From Gloeocapsa sp. PCC 7428 (lineage in GTDB: Bacteria; Cyanobacteriota; Cyanobacteriia; Cyanobacteriales; Chroococcidiopsidaceae), in contig NC_019745.1 of NCBI RefSeq assembly GCF_000317555.1, positions 4,216,001 to 4,280,000 of the forward strand: a DNA stretch of 64,000 nt. Reading direction: 5' to 3'. The position numbers and the translations under genes were made by a program. The notes below the pieces were generated by a model. The model was not told the origin of the DNA. It worked only from the letters and a program-made list of their open reading frames with translations, and made no database searches. Each line of letters starts with the position of its first letter. The first letter of the stretch is position 1. Positions 62,797 through 64,000 of the stretch are shown here, in pieces.

Positions 62797-64000
62797 TTAC
62801 CTGACAGAAAATGCCTCGCTAAAGCGCCGCGTGACTGGTTCTAGTAAGAATGTTAAGACCGATTTACGACGCGTAACGATTTCACCCGTTGCAGCCATAC
62901 CAGGAGTTAACTGCACTTCTTGACCGCGAACTTGCAATGAATTTTTCTCTAACTTGAGTCGCGTAGGAAATACCAAGCCGAGCTTCTCGTCATTCACTGC
63001 ATTCGGACTAACGCTAATCACTTCAGCGTTAATTGTACCGAATTCTTGGAAAGGAAAAGTTGCTAATTTGACTTTTGCCCGCATTCCCTCGCGAATAAAG
63101 CCAATATCGCGATTAAGAACTCGAACTTCTAGTAATAATTCTTCACCATCTGGTAAAATTGACAGCAATTCTTCTCCAGGTTGTACGGGTCCACTCGTTG
63201 CTTTAACGCTATAAATTGTCCCAGACACTGGAGCCGTGATCACTTCTTGCTCGCGCTGTTTCTTGGCTTGAACTAATTGACCTTGAACGGTTGCTTGTTC
63301 TTCGCGCCGTCTGTTAAGTTGCGTTAGAATTTCGCTTTGGCGTTCTGATGCCAAACTCGCTGCTTGATCGCGTGCAGCTTGATACGCTTGTTCAGCTTGG
63401 CGGACTTGTTGTGCTTGGGCTGTAATTTCTTTTTCTATTGATACAACGCGATCTTGTGCTTCGGTAATGCGCGATCGCGCGTTGGTAATTCCGTCTTCAG
63501 CGTTAGTCACACCCGCTTGCGCTTGCAAAACAGCATTTTGCGCCTCGATGTAATCAAGTCGGGGTGTAGCACCGTCTTCTAGAAGTGTACGCAGGCTAGC
63601 TTCGCGTTTTTCAGCGTTTGCTAACAAACTTTTAGCTTTTTCTGTAATACTTTGAGCATTAACGAGGTTTTGCTCAGCGTTGGCTAAAGTTGCTCTCGCG
63701 TTGACAAGGTTATCCTGTAGGCGACTCCAGCGTACTCGCGCTTCGTTAATCACCGCTGCTTGACGATTTGCCTCGGCTATTGCTGCTGCTTGACGTGCTT
63801 CAAAGTTTTGCATTCGAGAACTTAGTAACTGATCTTGAAGATCGGTTCCTGATGCTGCTGCGCCTGTACGTTCTGCTTCTAAACGTTTGAGATCTTCACT
63901 AATCAATTGCGCCGATCGCGTTAAGCGATCAACTTCAGCTTGAGGTAAGTCAGAGTTACGTTCAACAAGCACATCGCCTTGGTTAACGCGATCGCCTTCT
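62797..64000 (-). CDS. HlyD-family secretion adaptor (5' partial at window edge)
   Basis: The frame runs to the window end, so the N-terminus and its membrane anchor are missing. About 400 residues are visible. At the edge is half of a biotinyl-lipoyl domain (EGDRVNQGDVLVER), then a long coiled coil (about 25-230, many Glu/Ala/Gln heptads), the second lipoyl half (ITAPVSGTIYSVKATSGPVQPGEELLSI in parts) and the beta-barrel (LEVRVLNRDIGFIREGMRAKVKL). It links an inner-membrane ABC transporter to an outer-membrane channel in type I secretion. The cognate ABC gene would lie upstream, outside the window. Confidence 0.9.
   Translation of the reverse strand, partial: EGDRVNQGDVLVERNSDLPQAEVDRLTRSAQLISEDLKRLEAERTGAAASGTDLQDQLLSSRMQNFEARQAAAIAEANRQAAVINEARVRWSRLQDNLVNARATLANAEQNLVNAQSITEKAKSLLANAEKREASLRTLLEDGATPRLDYIEAQNAVLQAQAGVTNAEDGITNARSRITEAQDRVVSIEKEITAQAQQVRQAEQAYQAARDQAASLASERQSEILTQLNRRREEQATVQGQLVQAKKQREQEVITAPVSGTIYSVKATSGPVQPGEELLSILPDGEELLLEVRVLNRDIGFIREGMRAKVKLATFPFQEFGTINAEVISVSPNAVNDEKLGLVFPTRLKLEKNSLQVRGQEVQLTPGMAATGEIVTRRKSVLTFLLEPVTRRFSEAFSVR

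Overview
The window is chromosomal DNA from a cyanobacterium. The evidence is an IsiA/Pcb-family chlorophyll antenna gene, two allophycocyanin-family genes, a probable thylakoid thioredoxin-fold protein, pentapeptide-repeat and Uma2 proteins, and the HIP1 octamer GCGATCGC throughout. The photosynthetic content resembles cyanobacteria that extend their absorption in shade; I cannot name the genus. Genes are densely packed on both strands, mostly in short operons.

Layout. 1-6 kb: 3' end of an RND efflux pump, an alpha/beta hydrolase, a Tat-exported multicopper oxidase and a TPR protein. 6-15 kb: a thioredoxin-like protein, a conserved hypothetical, and a split ergothioneine locus (egtD; egtC-egtB behind a large GH63-like glycosidase). 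15-22 kb: minus-strand genes, mostly for exported proteins (two pentapeptide paralogues, one cut short by a stop; fasciclin lipoprotein; methyltransferase with a lipoprotein signal; OB-fold protein; outer-membrane barrel) plus an SDR and an APC permease. 22-31 kb: ion channel, hydrolases, a receiver protein lacking its phospho-Asp, comB, BON protein, infC and a metal-binding chaperone. 31-38 kb: alaS, Uma2, a PepSY-like protein and a cyclic-peptide-type ABC exporter. 38-41 kb: an exported flavin amine oxidase, an exported RidA and a Pro-rich secreted protein in one run. 41-51 kb: a GAF/CHASE3/PAS/GGDEF sensor, an MFS transporter, ilvB with a zinc-ribbon tail and dacB. 51.7-54.3 kb: isiX facing apcB3-apcD4, the gene set linked to low-light photoacclimation. 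54-64 kb: MATE pump with divergent AraC regulator, tRNA-Leu(UAG), WD40 kinase, TetR/flavin monooxygenase pair with two probable operators, a deleted hemJ pseudogene, hicBA and a partial HlyD adaptor.

The best candidate systems are: (1) the isiX/apcB3/apcD4 far-red antenna cluster, whose IsiX carries an extra tail of about 128 residues with Tyr-centred repeats; (2) the exported amine oxidase-RidA-Pro-rich protein operon, which could run imine chemistry outside the cytoplasm. The intergenic DNA also holds several dispersed repeat families, a 142-bp MITE-like element, and a palindrome inserted inside another repeat.
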